Source: Phenylobacterium haematophilum (GTDB lineage: Bacteria > Pseudomonadota > Alphaproteobacteria > Caulobacterales > Caulobacteraceae). Taken from it: 64,000 bases of DNA. Where the stretch lies: NCBI RefSeq assembly GCF_014196295.1, contig NZ_JACIDK010000007.1, positions 124,001 to 188,000 on the forward strand, in the 5' to 3' direction. Position numbers and translations under genes: made by a program. Under the pieces are notes generated by a model. The model had not been told where the DNA came from. It ran no database searches and worked only from the letters and a program-made list of their open reading frames with translations. Shown piece by piece: positions 62,920 to 64,000 of the stretch; position 1 is the stretch's first letter; each line of letters begins with the position of its first letter.

Positions 62920-63256
62920 GGAAATGACAAGCGCCGTCGCCGGCCTCGCCGCCCTCGCTCACGAGGGCCGTCTCGCGGCTTTCCGGCAGTTGGTCCAGGC
63001 CGGCGGGGCGGGCCTTGCCGCCGGGGAACTGGCGCGCCGGCTCGACATGCTGCCGAACACGCTCTCGACCAATCTCGGCATCCTGGCTCAGGCCGGGTTG
63101 GTGACCTCGCAGCGCGAAGGGCGCTCGATCATCTATCGCGCCCACTACGACGCCATGGGCGAGTTGCTGGCCTATCTGGTCGAGGACTGCTGCGCCGGCT
63201 CGCCCGAAATCTGCGCGCCCCTGGCCAAGGTGGCCAGCGGGTGCTGCGCCGCCTGA
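62918..63256 (+). CDS. arsR: ArsR-family arsenic-responsive repressor
   Basis: 112 residues. Winged helix LARRLDMLPNTLSTNLGILAQAGLVTSQREGRSIIYRAHY. No C-x-C-x2-C in the recognition helix region as in E. coli ArsR; instead Cys cluster near the C terminus (EDCCAGSPEIC...GCC), the layout of other As(III) sensors whose pairs bind arsenite and release DNA. Start ATG 62918 or 62924; the latter leaves more room for the operator. Confidence 0.9.
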   Translation: MEMTSAVAGLAALAHEGRLAAFRQLVQAGGAGLAAGELARRLDMLPNTLSTNLGILAQAGLVTSQREGRSIIYRAHYDAMGELLAYLVEDCCAGSPEICAPLAKVASGCCAA

Positions 63257-63274
63257 CGCCAACGGAGTCTCACC

Positions 63275-63784
63275 GTGACCTACAACATCCTGTTCCTCTG
63301 CACCGGCAACTCGGCGCGTTCGATCATCGCCGAGGCGGTGGTGAATAAGGAGGCCGCCGGCCGCTTCCGAGCCTACTCCGCCGGCTCGGCGCCGAAAGGC
63401 GAGGTCAATCCCCATGCTCTGGCGCTGATCGAATCGCTGGGCTTCACGGCGTCGGACTTCCGTTCCAAGTCTTGGGACGAGTTCGCCCGGCCTGGCGCGC
63501 CGCCGCTCGATTTCGTCATCACCGTCTGTGACAACGCCGCTGGCGAGGTCTGCCCGATCTGGCCGGGGCAGCCGATGACCGCCCATTGGGGGATTCCTGA
63601 CCCCGCGGCCGCCGAGGGGACGCAGGCCGAGATCGCGGCCGCCTTCGCCGAGGCGGCGCGGCAGTTGGGCACGCGTATCCGACTGTTTCTCAGCCTGCCG
63701 CTGGAGACCATCGATCAGATGTCGCTGCGGACGCGTCTGCGCGAGATCCACGAACAGGCCGACCGCGCTGAAGGCGTTGAGTGA
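63275..63784 (+). CDS. arsC: Arsenate reductase (low-molecular-weight phosphatase type)
   Basis: 169 residues. P-loop C9-T-G-N-S-A-R-S at the N terminus, as in LMW phosphatase-like arsenate reductases, then CDNAAGEVCPIWPG with the further Cys residues used in thiol relay. Reduces arsenate to arsenite for export. GTG start at 63275. 18 bp after arsR and 2 bp before acr3, one operon. Confidence 0.92.
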   Translation: MTYNILFLCTGNSARSIIAEAVVNKEAAGRFRAYSAGSAPKGEVNPHALALIESLGFTASDFRSKSWDEFARPGAPPLDFVITVCDNAAGEVCPIWPGQPMTAHWGIPDPAAAEGTQAEIAAAFAEAARQLGTRIRLFLSLPLETIDQMSLRTRLREIHEQADRAEGVE

Positions 63785-63786
63785 AA

Positions 63787-64000
63787 ATGTCGGTCTTCGA
63801 GCGCTACCTGACCCTTTGGGTCGCGCTGTGCATTGTGGCGGGGGTTGGGCTGGGCCATCTGTTCCCCGGCGTATTCCAGGCCATGGGGTCGGCCGAGGTC
63901 GCGCAGGTCAACCTGCCGCTCGCCGGGCTGATTTGGCTGATGATCATTCCGATGCTGGTGAAGGTCGACTTCGCCGCCCTGCGCGGCGTCGGCCGCCATT
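63787..64000 (+). CDS. ACR3-type arsenite efflux transporter (3' end outside window)
   Basis: 71 codons seen to the window end: SVFERYLTLWVALCIVAGVGLGHLFPG, then IWLMIIPMLVKVDFAALR. These are the first membrane helices and the P-M-x-x-K-V-D/N motif of ACR3 transporters, which export arsenite. Follows arsC by 2 bp. Truncated by the window, not the genome as far as can be told. Confidence 0.92.
   Translation, partial: MSVFERYLTLWVALCIVAGVGLGHLFPGVFQAMGSAEVAQVNLPLAGLIWLMIIPMLVKVDFAALRGVGRH

Overview
The window is GC-rich, densely packed alphaproteobacterial chromosome, most like Caulobacteraceae (Phenylobacterium or Caulobacter type). The main pointers are a CpdR-type response regulator ending in Ala-Ala, a DnaX with a glycine-rich linker and no visible frameshift site, a Tad pilus locus, large TonB-dependent receptors ending in K-[KR]-F, and the order ffs-dnaX-ybaB-recR. 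The genus is inferred from recalled families; no search was run. Most long antisense ORFs are GC-driven shadows of real genes and are omitted.

Layout. 0-6 kb: end of a Tad locus (tadB, tadC), an ABC-F ATPase, a GT87-like membrane protein and a stand-alone MBL-fold (flavodiiron-type) protein. 6-11.3 kb: a ~1750-residue DUF4347/Ig-like/RTX protein whose core is a duplicated three-domain block. 11.4-21 kb: oxidative and catabolic genes: TauD-type dioxygenase with a divergent Crp/Fnr regulator, thioredoxin-reductase-like flavoprotein with a divergent Rrf2 regulator, a Baeyer-Villiger monooxygenase (BVMO), a porin coupled to a Tat-exported L-serine dehydratase, and a zinc alcohol dehydrogenase. 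A fragment of a second BVMO-like gene and a long inverted repeat lie here. 21-22.5 kb: a patch of small orphan genes.

22.5-34.4 kb is mostly housekeeping: TPR protein, leucyl aminopeptidase with NlpC/P60 peptidase, membrane cytochrome c, kdsB-pheA-barstar-like operon, nudC, SRP RNA, dnaX, ybaB, recR, N-formylglutamate amidohydrolase, cpdR and tRNA-Val(GAC). 34.7-45 kb: three tandem paralogous TonB-dependent receptors with matching leaders. The first is broken by one in-frame amber codon; the other two are intact and share a stretch of about 100 identical bases.

45-56.7 kb: DUF6491 lipoprotein, mnmC, an alanine-heptad lipoprotein ending in Lys, an alpha/beta hydrolase, a double-hotdog thioesterase, a ribbon-less YjdM, a cytochrome b/molybdopterin oxidoreductase pair, a class A acid phosphatase lacking one motif residue, and a polyamine pair (ornithine-type decarboxylase and deoxyhypusine-synthase-like protein) split by a strong terminator. 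56.8-62.1 kb: a phosphorus-acquisition block (phnCDE, OprO/P-type porin, PstS-like protein) with a candidate Pho box. 62.1-64 kb: arsenic resistance (arsH divergent from arsR-arsC-acr3), with acr3 cut by the window end.

Nothing here is plainly a new defence or mobile system. The most unusual candidates are the Tat-exported serine dehydratase/porin operon, the Lpp-like alanine-heptad lipoprotein and the polyamine pair.
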